From Bog-756 sp963769765 (GTDB lineage Bacteria; Actinomycetota; Acidimicrobiia; Acidimicrobiales; RAAP-2), in assembly GCA_963769765.1 (NCBI GenBank), contig CAVYNA010000004.1:124001-188000 (forward strand): a DNA stretch of 64,000 nucleotides, given 5' to 3'. A model generated the notes under the pieces. The model was given only the letters and a program-made list of their open reading frames with translations. It was not told the origin of the DNA and ran no database searches. The translations under genes and the position numbers were made by a program. This document shows, in pieces, positions 9,120-17,127 of the stretch; within the stretch, counting starts at the first letter, position 1; each line of letters opens with the position of its first letter.

Positions 9120-10952
9120 ATGGACGCACCTCCCCCCGGGTCGGGCACGACCGGGCCGACCACCGGCGCCGGCGCAGTCGCCGATCCGGAGGTGCCGGCG
9201 ACGCCGGGCGCCCCGAGGGCCAGACCTGGCATGTCGACGCAATCGGGCCGCTCCCCCGGAGCGATGCCCGGAACCGGCCGTCCCGACGGGGACGCCGGCG
9301 ACCCCCGCCCTGGCACGGGACCTGGCACGGGACCTGCCACGGCCGGAGGCTCGGCCGCCGCAGCGCGCACACCGGAGGGGGCCCCGGTCACCGCCACGGC
9401 CGACGGTGATCCGGAGGGACGCCCGTTCAGTCGCGCCACGGTCTTCATCCTGTGCGTCGCGACGGCCGGCGTGCTCGCGGTCGGACTGGTGCTGCGCTTC
9501 TGGACGCGGTCCGACCTCTGGCTCGACGAGGCACTGACCGTCAACATCGCCCGGCTCCCCCTCCACGACCTCCCCTCGTACCTCAAGCGGGACGGTGCGC
9601 CTCCCCTCTACTACGTGCTCTTGCACGTCTGGATCGGCTGGTTCGGCACCTCGGACGTGGCGGTCCGCGCGCTCTCGGGGGTGACCGGTGTGATCACCCT
9701 GCCATTCGTCTGGCTCGCCGGCCGGAGGCTCGGCGGCCGGACCCTCGCCTGGGCCGCCATGCTGCTCGTCGCGACTTCGCCCTTCGCGATCCGCTACGAC
9801 ACCGAGACCCGCATGTACGCGTTGGTGGTGTTGCTCACCGTGCTGGGCTTCCTCGCGCTCGACCGCTCGGTCCTCCGTCCGCGCGCGGGAAACTTCGTCG
9901 CGGTCGCGGTGGTCACCAGCCTGCTCCTCTACTCGCACTACTGGTCGATCTACCTGATCGGGACCGTGCTGGCCTGGCTCGCGTGGCAGTGGCGGTGGGG
10001 ACGGGCCGAGTGGCGGGCAGGCGCCCGCGCCAGCTTCCTCGCGGGGTTGGTCGGTTGCCTCACCTTCCTGCCCTGGGTTCCGACCTTCCTCTTCCAGTCG
10101 CAGCACACCGGGACCCCCTGGGCCACCCCGGCGAACTTCGCGGCGATGGTCAACGCGGTGGCCTCGTTCGGCGGCGGGAGCACCAGCCAGGGCCGCGCGC
10201 TGGCGCTCATCTTCTTCGCGTTGGCCGGCCTCGGGCTGTTCGGCCTGGCAATCGACCGCCGCCGCATCGAGCTCGACATCCACACCCGGCCGCTCGGACG
10301 GCCGCTCGCGATCGCGGTGGCCGGCACCCTCGGGGCGGCGGTCGCCGGCGGGTTCATCACGAACAGCGCCTTCGATCCCCGCTACGCCTCGGTCGTCTTC
10401 ATCCCGCTCATCCTGCTCGTCTCGATCGGGCTGGTCGTCTTCGAGAGCCGCAGGGTGCGCACGTGCATCCTGGGGCTCGCCCTCGTCGCCGGCATCGCGG
10501 CGTCGGTTCCCAACGTGACCACCAACCGGACCCAGGCGGGACAGGTCGCCGCCGCCATCGCACGGGACGGCCGTCCCGGGGACGTCGTGGCCTACTGTCC
10601 CGACCAGCTCGGACCGGCGGTCGACCGGCTCGTGCCGGCCGGACGGTACCGCCAGACCACCTACCCGCGGGGCACCGGCCCCGAGTTCGTGAACTGGGTC
10701 GACTACGCGGACGCGGTCCATGCCGCCTCCCCGCAGGCCTTCGCCGAGCGGGTCGACGCCCTCGCGGCGGCGGGTCATCAGATCTTTCTGGTGTGGAGCG
10801 GTGGCTACCAGTCGTACGGGTTCCGGTGCGAGCAGGTCGTCCAGACACTGCAGGCCAACCCCGCTTTCTCCACGACACAGCTCGTCGTCGGCGATTCGCA
10901 GACCTTCTACCAACCGATGTGGCTGGTGCGCTTCACTCCGGTCAGCTCCTGA
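9120..10952 (+). CDS. Multi-pass GT-C glycosyltransferase (family 39 / ArnT-like)
   Basis: 610 residues. The first ~100 residues are a disordered Pro/Gly/Ala/Thr segment. About ten membrane helices follow. After the first helix comes the GT-C signature RSDLWLDEALTV, containing the acidic pair expected to act in catalysis, and then the APPLYYVLLHVWIGWFG loop typical of family 39 and ArnT-like enzymes that use polyprenyl-phosphate sugars. The start at 9120 is chosen because a -10 hexamer lies 7 bases upstream; the open frame continues further up without support. It is the first of several envelope-glycan genes on this strand and lies 5 bases before the next. The sugar and acceptor are unknown. 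Confidence 0.8.
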   Translation: MDAPPPGSGTTGPTTGAGAVADPEVPATPGAPRARPGMSTQSGRSPGAMPGTGRPDGDAGDPRPGTGPGTGPATAGGSAAAARTPEGAPVTATADGDPEGRPFSRATVFILCVATAGVLAVGLVLRFWTRSDLWLDEALTVNIARLPLHDLPSYLKRDGAPPLYYVLLHVWIGWFGTSDVAVRALSGVTGVITLPFVWLAGRRLGGRTLAWAAMLLVATSPFAIRYDTETRMYALVVLLTVLGFLALDRSVLRPRAGNFVAVAVVTSLLLYSHYWSIYLIGTVLAWLAWQWRWGRAEWRAGARASFLAGLVGCLTFLPWVPTFLFQSQHTGTPWATPANFAAMVNAVASFGGGSTSQGRALALIFFALAGLGLFGLAIDRRRIELDIHTRPLGRPLAIAVAGTLGAAVAGGFITNSAFDPRYASVVFIPLILLVSIGLVVFESRRVRTCILGLALVAGIAASVPNVTTNRTQAGQVAAAIARDGRPGDVVAYCPDQLGPAVDRLVPAGRYRQTTYPRGTGPEFVNWVDYADAVHAASPQAFAERVDALAAAGHQIFLVWSGGYQSYGFRCEQVVQTLQANPAFSTTQLVVGDSQTFYQPMWLVRFTPVSS

Positions 10953-10957
10953 ACGGG

Positions 10958-12181
10958 ATGGACGGTCACGGACCGCCCGCGATGACCCGGTCGCCGGGCG
11001 CGCACGACGCTCACGGATCGGGACAGGCGGACGCTCCCGGATCGAGCCCGGACACCCGGCGGTCGGGCTTCGGCCAGAGCGTGCTCGAGGTGCTGCCCGC
11101 CTGGATCGTGGCCCGCGTGCTGGTCGCGATCAGCCTGTTCGTCGCCCATCTCACGGTGGCGTCTGTGCGGCCGGGAAATGCGACGGCGCGCCTTCACGTC
11201 GCGCAAGGACTGCTCACCTGGGACGGCGGCTGGTACGAGTCGATCGCCCGCCACGGCTACGCGGCGTCGGGGATCGAGTCGGTCCGGTTCTTCCCGGCCT
11301 ACCCGATGGCCGGTCGCATCCTCGGGCTGGTGCCCGGTGTGGGCGCGGGCCCCGCGCTCGTCATCATCGCGAACGTCGCGTCCCTCCTCGCGATGGCGGT
11401 GCTGGCGATGGACGTCCGCGACGACCTCGGCCACCTCGGCGACCGGGGGCTCGCCAGACGATCGGTCTGGCTACTCGCGCTCGCACCCTCGGCCTACGTG
11501 CTGGTGCTCGGCTACGCGGACGCGCTCTTGCTCCTCGGGGCGGTGGGCGCACTCTCCGCGGCACGGCGGGGACGGTGGTGGTGGGCCGCCGCGGCAGGGC
11601 TCCTTGCCGGAGCGACCCGCCCGCTCGGTGTCCTGGTCGTCGTGCCGGTGCTCATCGAAGCGGTGCGGAGCCGACGTGCGCCCGACCGATTCGGTCCGGT
11701 CGCACGGGTCGCCGCGGTGGTGGCGCCGATGGCCGGGGCCGGCGCGTACCTCGGGTGGGTCGGGGCACAGTTCGGCGACCCTCTGCTCCCGTTCCGCGTC
11801 CAGCAGCAGGGCGGCCACCGCGGTCCGCTGACCGCGCCGTTGTCGGCGATGTGGCACAACGCGACCTCCGTTCTGCACGGTCACCACCTCGGAAGTGCTG
11901 CGCACATCCCGTGGGTCCTCCTCTGCGTGGTGCTCGTGGTCGTGGCGTTCCGTCGGCTGCCGGTGTCGTACGGGGCTTTCGCCATCGCCGTCCTCGTGGT
12001 GTCGCTCACCACCTCGAACCTCGACTCCTTCGAGCGCTACGCGCTCGGAGCGTTCCCACTGGTGATCGCGGCCTCCACGTTGCTCCGACGCCGTCTGCCG
12101 ACTGTGCTCGTCCTCGTGGCATCGGCCGGCCTCATGACCGCCTACGCCTACCTGGCCTTCGTCGGGATGGTGGTGCCCTGA
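10958..12181 (+). CDS. Membrane mannosyltransferase-like protein (PIG-V-like)
   Basis: 407 residues, multi-pass. After the first membrane segment comes WDGGWYESIARHGYA, the luminal motif of PIG-V/GPI mannosyltransferase 2-like GT-C proteins, which in actinobacteria probably use polyprenyl-phosphate-mannose. The FFPAYPM segment soon after is also typical. The gene begins 5 bases after the previous stop and is probably co-transcribed with it. The ATG at 10982 is an alternative start. The acceptor is unknown; the context suggests surface glycan or lipoglycan assembly. Confidence 0.75.
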   Translation: MDGHGPPAMTRSPGAHDAHGSGQADAPGSSPDTRRSGFGQSVLEVLPAWIVARVLVAISLFVAHLTVASVRPGNATARLHVAQGLLTWDGGWYESIARHGYAASGIESVRFFPAYPMAGRILGLVPGVGAGPALVIIANVASLLAMAVLAMDVRDDLGHLGDRGLARRSVWLLALAPSAYVLVLGYADALLLLGAVGALSAARRGRWWWAAAAGLLAGATRPLGVLVVVPVLIEAVRSRRAPDRFGPVARVAAVVAPMAGAGAYLGWVGAQFGDPLLPFRVQQQGGHRGPLTAPLSAMWHNATSVLHGHHLGSAAHIPWVLLCVVLVVVAFRRLPVSYGAFAIAVLVVSLTTSNLDSFERYALGAFPLVIAASTLLRRRLPTVLVLVASAGLMTAYAYLAFVGMVVP

Positions 12182-12228
12182 GCCCCGCGACGATCCCGCC
12201 GGCGCCACCGGCCCGGAGGTCGACCCAC

Positions 12229-12497
12229 TATCCTTCAGCGGCGCAGCCGCACCCCGGGCCCGGTGCTCCGGGTGGCCGGCCGGATCGGACCCGGAGGAGG
12301 CCGGGTACGGTTTCGTCGACACCGCGAACGGGGCGCGTCGAGGGTGTCCCGCCGGTCCGCATCGCCAAGTCGGCAGCCGTGGGAGGCTCACACCGGGCCC
12401 GCCTCCCACCTGCCCACCGGAGGCGGGGGTGGAGGACGGTGGCCGGAGCGACCGGTGCCAGCCGCAGGACCTGATCGATGAGGACGGACGAGGCCGA
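12229..12497 (+). promoter_or_regulatory. Long 5' leader of the FAD oxidoreductase gene with two competing hairpins
   Basis: A -10-like hexamer TATCCT at 12229-12234 would start a leader of about 255 bases. In it, GTGGGAGGC (12379-12387) pairs perfectly with GCCTCCCAC (12401-12409). The GCCTCC half (12401-12406) can instead pair with GGAGGC at 12419-12424. The two stems exclude each other, a layout typical of attenuators and riboswitch expression platforms. No known riboswitch class was recognised. The gap of 316 bases otherwise shows no convincing gene. Confidence 0.35.
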
Positions 12498-14057
12498 ATG
12501 ACAACCCCCGACATGGATGGCGCCGAGCCGACCGGAACCGATCAGCCGACCTCCGTGGTGGTGATCGGCGCAGGTCCGGCAGGACTGACCGCCGCCCTCC
12601 GTCTGGTCCAACAGGGCGATCCGACCGTCGTGGTCGAAGAGGACGACGTCGTCGGCGGCATCAGCCGGACCGTCGAGCGTGACGGCTGGCGGTTCGACAT
12701 CGGCGGCCACCGGTTCTTCACGAAGGTCAAGCCGGTCGAGGAGTTCTGGCACGAGGTCCTGCCGCCGGAGGACTTCCTGTTGCGGCCGCGCATGAGCCGC
12801 ATCTTCTACGGCGGCAAGTTCTACGACTACCCGATCAAGCTGGGCAATGCCCTCTCGAACCTCGGACTCCTCGAGGCGTTCCGGTGTGGTCTGTCGTTCC
12901 TCTGGGTGCGCATCCGGCCGCCGAAGGACTTGTCGACCCTCGAGGGCTACATCGTCTCGAACTACGGGTGGCGGCTCTACCGGCACTTCTTCAAGACCTA
13001 CAACGAGAAGGTCTGGGGTGTGCCCGCGTCGGAGCTGTCGGCCGACTGGGGCGCGCAGCGCATCAAGGGGATGTCCCTGTGGGACGCGGTCTGGGAGCCG
13101 TTCCGCTCGTCGGTGGCCGGAAAGCGCCGGAACAAGGCCAAGCAGGTCACCAGCCTCATCGAGGAGTTCCAGTACCCGAAGTACGGGCCGGGGATGATGT
13201 GGGAGCGCTGCGCCGAACAGGTCGTCGGCCTCGGTGGCGAGCTCCGCATGGAGACCACCGCACGGACCGTCCATGTCGAGGACGGCGCCGCGGTCGCGGT
13301 CACCGTCGAGACGGACGGTCGACGCGAGCGGATCGATGCGGCCCACGTGATCTCGTCGATGCCGTTCACCGCGCTCGCCCGGATCGTCGATCCACCGGTT
13401 CCGGCCGAGGTGCTCGAAGCGGCGGGGGAGCTGCACTACCGCGACTTCCTGACCGTGGCACTCGTCGTGCCCGAGGAGCGCGGGTTCCCCGACAACTGGA
13501 TCTACATCCACTCGCCGGACGTGTTGGTCGGCCGGATCCAGAACTTCGGGTCGTGGTCACCCTTTCTGGTAAAGGACGGTCGCACCTGCCTCGGCCTCGA
13601 GTACTTCGTCAACGAGGGGGACGAGCTCTGGCGGTGCGACGACGAGGATCTCATCGCGCTCGCGACCAAGGAGCTCGGGACCATCGGCCTCGTCGACGCA
13701 TCGGACGTCGAGGCCGGCTACGTCGTGCGCATGCCGAAGGCCTATCCCGTCTACGACGATCGCTACCGCGAGAACGTCGAGGTCATCCGTCGATGGTTCG
13801 ATGCGCACGCGCCCAACGTGCATCCGGTGGGGCGGAACGGCATGCACAAGTACAACAACCAGGACCACTCGATGTACACCGCGATGCTGACCGTCGAGAA
13901 CATCCACGGCGCAAACCACGACATTTGGGCGGTCAACGTCGAAGAGGAGTACCACGAGGCCGGTGGTGACGGGAGCACGGCCGGGCGGGGTGGACGCGAC
14001 GCGCCGATCCTCCCGCGCGGCGCGGCGGGGAAGGCGAACGTCGCCGCTCGTGGATGA
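12498..14057 (+). CDS. FAD-dependent oxidoreductase related to UDP-galactopyranose mutase / protoporphyrinogen oxidase-like amine oxidases
   Basis: 519 residues. An N-terminal Rossmann FAD-binding motif VVVIGAGPAGLTAALRLV is at about 15-32, followed by the second dinucleotide-fold signature DVVGGISRT. The GGHRFF and FYDYPIKL segments are typical of the mutase-like branch found in polysaccharide clusters. A conserved C-terminal VRMPKAYPVYD segment and the GRNGMHKYNNQDHS segment close the FAD site in this branch. The start (MTTPDMDG) follows a purine-rich GGACGAGG. It overlaps the next glycosyltransferase gene by 8 bases, placing it in that operon, where sugar-nucleotide ring contraction or a related redox step would fit (inference). 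Confidence 0.8.
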   Translation: MTTPDMDGAEPTGTDQPTSVVVIGAGPAGLTAALRLVQQGDPTVVVEEDDVVGGISRTVERDGWRFDIGGHRFFTKVKPVEEFWHEVLPPEDFLLRPRMSRIFYGGKFYDYPIKLGNALSNLGLLEAFRCGLSFLWVRIRPPKDLSTLEGYIVSNYGWRLYRHFFKTYNEKVWGVPASELSADWGAQRIKGMSLWDAVWEPFRSSVAGKRRNKAKQVTSLIEEFQYPKYGPGMMWERCAEQVVGLGGELRMETTARTVHVEDGAAVAVTVETDGRRERIDAAHVISSMPFTALARIVDPPVPAEVLEAAGELHYRDFLTVALVVPEERGFPDNWIYIHSPDVLVGRIQNFGSWSPFLVKDGRTCLGLEYFVNEGDELWRCDDEDLIALATKELGTIGLVDASDVEAGYVVRMPKAYPVYDDRYRENVEVIRRWFDAHAPNVHPVGRNGMHKYNNQDHSMYTAMLTVENIHGANHDIWAVNVEEEYHEAGGDGSTAGRGGRDAPILPRGAAGKANVAARG

Positions 14058-15423
14058 GCGGACGACCGTCGCGACGGCTGGTGGGCGGGCCTTCCGGTGG
14101 TGGACGGCCGCAGCGTGCGCAGTCGGACTCGCGATCCGACTGATCTACGCGTTGGTGGTGAAGGCCGGCGCGCCCCTCCAGGGTGACGCCGTCTACTACC
14201 ACGGTCAGGCGCAGCTCAATCTCGACGGGTACTGGTTCGTCAACCCGACGGTGATCGCGGTCCGGCACCACCCGGCGGCGCTCGTCAACTCCGCGCAGCA
14301 CCCGCCGCTCTTCACGCTGGTCCTCACTGTCGCCGACCTCTTCCGCCTGCAGAGCGAGACCGCACAGCTCGTGGTGGTGTGCATCCTGGGCACCGCGACG
14401 ATCGCCGCAGTGGCGATCGTCGCCCGCGAGCTGGCCGGACCCCGGGCCGGCGCGATCGCGGCCGTGGTCGGGACGCTCTATCCGGGCATGTGGGTCTTCG
14501 ACGGCGAGGTCATGTCCGAGGCGCTGGTGATGCTCCTCGCCGCGGTGACCATCTACGCGTCCATCCGATGCTTCCGGGTCTGCACCATCCGGCGGGTGGT
14601 GGTGCTCGGCCTGCTGTGCGGGCTCTGCGCCCTCACCCGCGCCGAGCTGGTGCTGCTGATCCCGCTGGTCGCCCTGCCGACGGTGCTCTGGCAGCACACG
14701 TTGGCCTGGCGACGGCGGATCATGCTCTGCGGGCTCTCGGTCGCGGTGGCCGCGGCCCCCATGCTCCCGTGGTTCGCGCGCAACGCGGTGGCCTTCCACC
14801 ACCCGGTCTACCTCTCGGACCAGCTGCCGATCACCCTCGCGGCCTCGAACAACGCCTCGACGTACTCGGGACCGCTCACGGCCTCGTGGTGCTTCACGTG
14901 CCTGCTGGGCAAGCGGTTCCCCCCGGGCGCCGACGAATCCGACCAGGGCCTGTACTGGCAGCACCAGGCAGTGCAGTACATCGAGGCGCACAAGGCGCGT
15001 GCCCTCCTGGTCGCCGTCGAGAGGGTCGGCCTCGAATGGGACGCCTTCAGACCGGTCGGCCAGGCGAACCACGACTTCTTGGAGGGATGGCCGGTGCCGG
15101 TCTCGGATGCCTGGCTCGCGTGGTTCTACCCGATGGTCGTCGCTGCGGTCGCCGGAGCTGTCATCCTCCGCCGGCGCCGGGAGCCCGTCTACCCCCTGGT
15201 GGCGATGGCGGTGGTCGTCACGGTGACCGCGTTCGTCACCTACGGCAACTACCGCTTCCGGGCCGAGGCGGAGGTCGCGATCGTCGTGGCCAGCGCGGTC
15301 GCGCTCGATGCGCTCTGGACGGCGGTCGCGGGGCACCCGGGTCGGCGACGGCCTGCCGGGCACGTCCGCGGTGAGCGTGCCACGCCTCCACCCGCGCGCG
15401 CCCCCGAGGAGGTCCTCGCGTGA
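14050..15423 (+). CDS. Multi-pass GT-C glycosyltransferase
   Basis: 457 residues with about ten membrane helices. The first loop contains QGDAVYYHGQAQLNLDGYW, the aspartate-bearing first loop expected in family 39-like enzymes. The GTG at 14050 (VDERTTVA) is chosen because upstream sequence is shared with the FAD gene's 3' end; the two genes overlap by 8 bases. It ends in a 4-base overlap (GTGA) with the flippase gene, so the FAD enzyme, this transferase and the flippase form one transcription unit. The donor is probably a polyprenyl-phosphate sugar (family knowledge); the specific sugar is unknown. Confidence 0.75.
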   Translation: MDERTTVATAGGRAFRWWTAAACAVGLAIRLIYALVVKAGAPLQGDAVYYHGQAQLNLDGYWFVNPTVIAVRHHPAALVNSAQHPPLFTLVLTVADLFRLQSETAQLVVVCILGTATIAAVAIVARELAGPRAGAIAAVVGTLYPGMWVFDGEVMSEALVMLLAAVTIYASIRCFRVCTIRRVVVLGLLCGLCALTRAELVLLIPLVALPTVLWQHTLAWRRRIMLCGLSVAVAAAPMLPWFARNAVAFHHPVYLSDQLPITLAASNNASTYSGPLTASWCFTCLLGKRFPPGADESDQGLYWQHQAVQYIEAHKARALLVAVERVGLEWDAFRPVGQANHDFLEGWPVPVSDAWLAWFYPMVVAAVAGAVILRRRREPVYPLVAMAVVVTVTAFVTYGNYRFRAEAEVAIVVASAVALDALWTAVAGHPGRRRPAGHVRGERATPPPARAPEEVLA

Positions 15424-17099
15424 GCGGCCCGGGTACCGGACCCGTGCCGCCCGGTGACGCCGTGCCCTCGGATGACGCCGTGCCCCCGGGCGATGCAGTG
15501 CCCCCGGGCGACGCCCTACCCCCGGGCGATGCAGTGCCCCCGGGCGACGCCCTACCCCCGGGCGACGCGGAGCATCTCGTCACGTCGGACGGGGCCGGCC
15601 ACGACGAAGGCCCGGGGCTCGACGTGATCCTCGAGGAGATCGACGTGGTGGTCACCCCCGTCACCGAGTCGGTGTCGATGGCGCCCGCGGTGGGCATCGC
15701 AGTGGCCGGCGGACCGATCCTCGCGCTTCCCGAGGAGGAGGTCGGCGCGCGCAAGCCGGGGACCGGCGACACGCTCCGCACCGGGCTGACCCAGGCGGGT
15801 CCGGTCGCGATCGCCGGGATGGTCGTGAACGCGGCCGGCGCCCTGGTGGTGATCGCGGTGGCCCGGCTGGTCACCCCGCAGGCCTACGGCGACATCGCCC
15901 AGCTGCTCGGGCTCTTCTTCATCCTCTCGATGCCCGGGTCAGCCATCCAGGTCGGCGTGGTCCGACGGGTCACCGCCATGCAGGTGGCGGGCCATGCACA
16001 CCTGGTCAAACGGTGGGTCGCCCGCGTGCACCGCATCGCGCTGACCGGGCTCGCCGTCGAGATCGTCCTCGTCTTCGCGCTGCAGGGATGGATCGCGCGT
16101 CAGCTGTCCCTGCCGAACAGCGAAGGCGTGGTGCTCATCTTGGTGGCCGCCGGCGTCTGGATCCTCCTCAGCGTCGACCGGGGCCTCCTCCAGGCCCACC
16201 GCAGCTACCGCGCGCTCGCCGCCAATCTGCTGATGGAGGGTGGGATCCGCACGGGCTTCGTGATCGGGCTCGTCGTGGTCGGTCTCGGCGTGGGTGGCTA
16301 CGCCTTCGGGATCTTCATCGGCGAGGTGGCGGCCACCGTCCACGCGCACTGGCTCGCGTCGAAGGCCTGGGCCGACCCGGAGTCGGTCCCCATCAAAGAG
16401 GTGGTTCCGGACGTGAAGGCGGACACCCTGCTCGCCCGGCGGCGCCTCCTGGCGGACGTCTCGGCCGCGTTCGTAGGCCTCGGGCTGCTCGGATTCCTCC
16501 AGAACGTCGACGTGATCCTCCTCGGCCGACTCGACCACGCCAACGTCGGCCCGTACGCGGCGATCTCGGTGGCGTCGAAGGCGCTGGTCTTCGGCGCCCT
16601 GGCGCTCGGCGCCTACCTCCTCCCCGAAGCCACCATCCGTTGGAACGAAGGGGGCCATGCGGTGCGCCAGCTCGGCGTGACGCTGATCTTCCTCGCCGTG
16701 CCCGCCCTGGTCCTGCTCGGCATCGCCGAATTCATCCCGAAATGGTTCTTGACCCTGGTCTTCTCGGCCAAGCTGTCGAGCGCGGCCCCGGCGTTCGCGA
16801 CGCTGGTCGCGGCGATGATCTTCCTCTCCTTCACGGTGCTGGTCACCAACTACCTCTTCGGGGCCGGCTCGCGCTGGATCGTGTTGCTGTTGCTGTTCGG
16901 CTCGGGGCTCGCGACCGGGCTCATCGTCTCGGCCAACGGCCAGGTCGTCCCGACCGCCCGGGCCGACCTCGTGGTCCAGGCGTCGCTGGCCTCCGCGATG
17001 GGCGTCGCCTTCGTGGCCATCCACCTGCGTCGGCACGGCCGCCAGTGGATCCAGGGCGCACGCGCCCGTCGCGGCGGGAGCGCGCCGCGGCCGACCTGA
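15420..17099 (+). CDS. Polysaccharide/lipid-linked oligosaccharide flippase (Wzx/MATE-like)
   Basis: 559 residues. The first ~45 residues are an in-frame hexapeptide repeat (PPGDAV/PPGDAL), a disordered extension. The membrane domain has about 12-14 helices starting near residue 120 (TGLTQAGPVAIAGMVVNAAG). The segment LVTPQAYGDIAQLLGLFFI is typical of polysaccharide-biosynthesis flippases of the MOP superfamily. It would move lipid-linked sugar units across the membrane to the GT-C enzymes encoded next to it. The GTG start overlaps the previous stop by 4 bases. The gene ends 28 bases from the convergent AftD-like gene. Confidence 0.82.
   Translation: MSGPGTGPVPPGDAVPSDDAVPPGDAVPPGDALPPGDAVPPGDALPPGDAEHLVTSDGAGHDEGPGLDVILEEIDVVVTPVTESVSMAPAVGIAVAGGPILALPEEEVGARKPGTGDTLRTGLTQAGPVAIAGMVVNAAGALVVIAVARLVTPQAYGDIAQLLGLFFILSMPGSAIQVGVVRRVTAMQVAGHAHLVKRWVARVHRIALTGLAVEIVLVFALQGWIARQLSLPNSEGVVLILVAAGVWILLSVDRGLLQAHRSYRALAANLLMEGGIRTGFVIGLVVVGLGVGGYAFGIFIGEVAATVHAHWLASKAWADPESVPIKEVVPDVKADTLLARRRLLADVSAAFVGLGLLGFLQNVDVILLGRLDHANVGPYAAISVASKALVFGALALGAYLLPEATIRWNEGGHAVRQLGVTLIFLAVPALVLLGIAEFIPKWFLTLVFSAKLSSAAPAFATLVAAMIFLSFTVLVTNYLFGAGSRWIVLLLLFGSGLATGLIVSANGQVVPTARADLVVQASLASAMGVAFVAIHLRRHGRQWIQGARARRGGSAPRPT
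15444..15569 (+). repeat. Seven tandem 18-bp units inside the flippase gene
   Basis: Seven consecutive 18-bp copies, consensus GTGCCCCCGGGCGACGCC, with CTACCC and GATGCA variants alternating in the later copies. Each encodes a hexapeptide such as VPPGDA or LPPGDA. The alternation of variants suggests that two units were duplicated together. Copy-number changes keep the frame. Confidence 0.9.
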
Positions 17100-17127
17100 G
17101 CACGGGTTCCTGCCGACCGACGTCCGG

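Noticed and set aside
8868..10913. 681-codon open frame opposite the 9120 glycosyltransferase
   Set aside because: Composition (Arg, Glu, Gly, Asp) is that of a third-position GC shadow; the plus strand has a recognised GT-C protein.
12263..12481. 72-codon ORF in the leader of the FAD gene
   Set aside because: No ribosome-binding site and Arg/Gly-rich composition; the paired hairpins explain the segment better, though a leader peptide cannot be fully excluded.
15444..15569. Regular repeats considered as a CRISPR array
   Set aside because: The 18-bp units are directly adjacent with no spacers, lie in frame in a gene and have no cas genes nearby.
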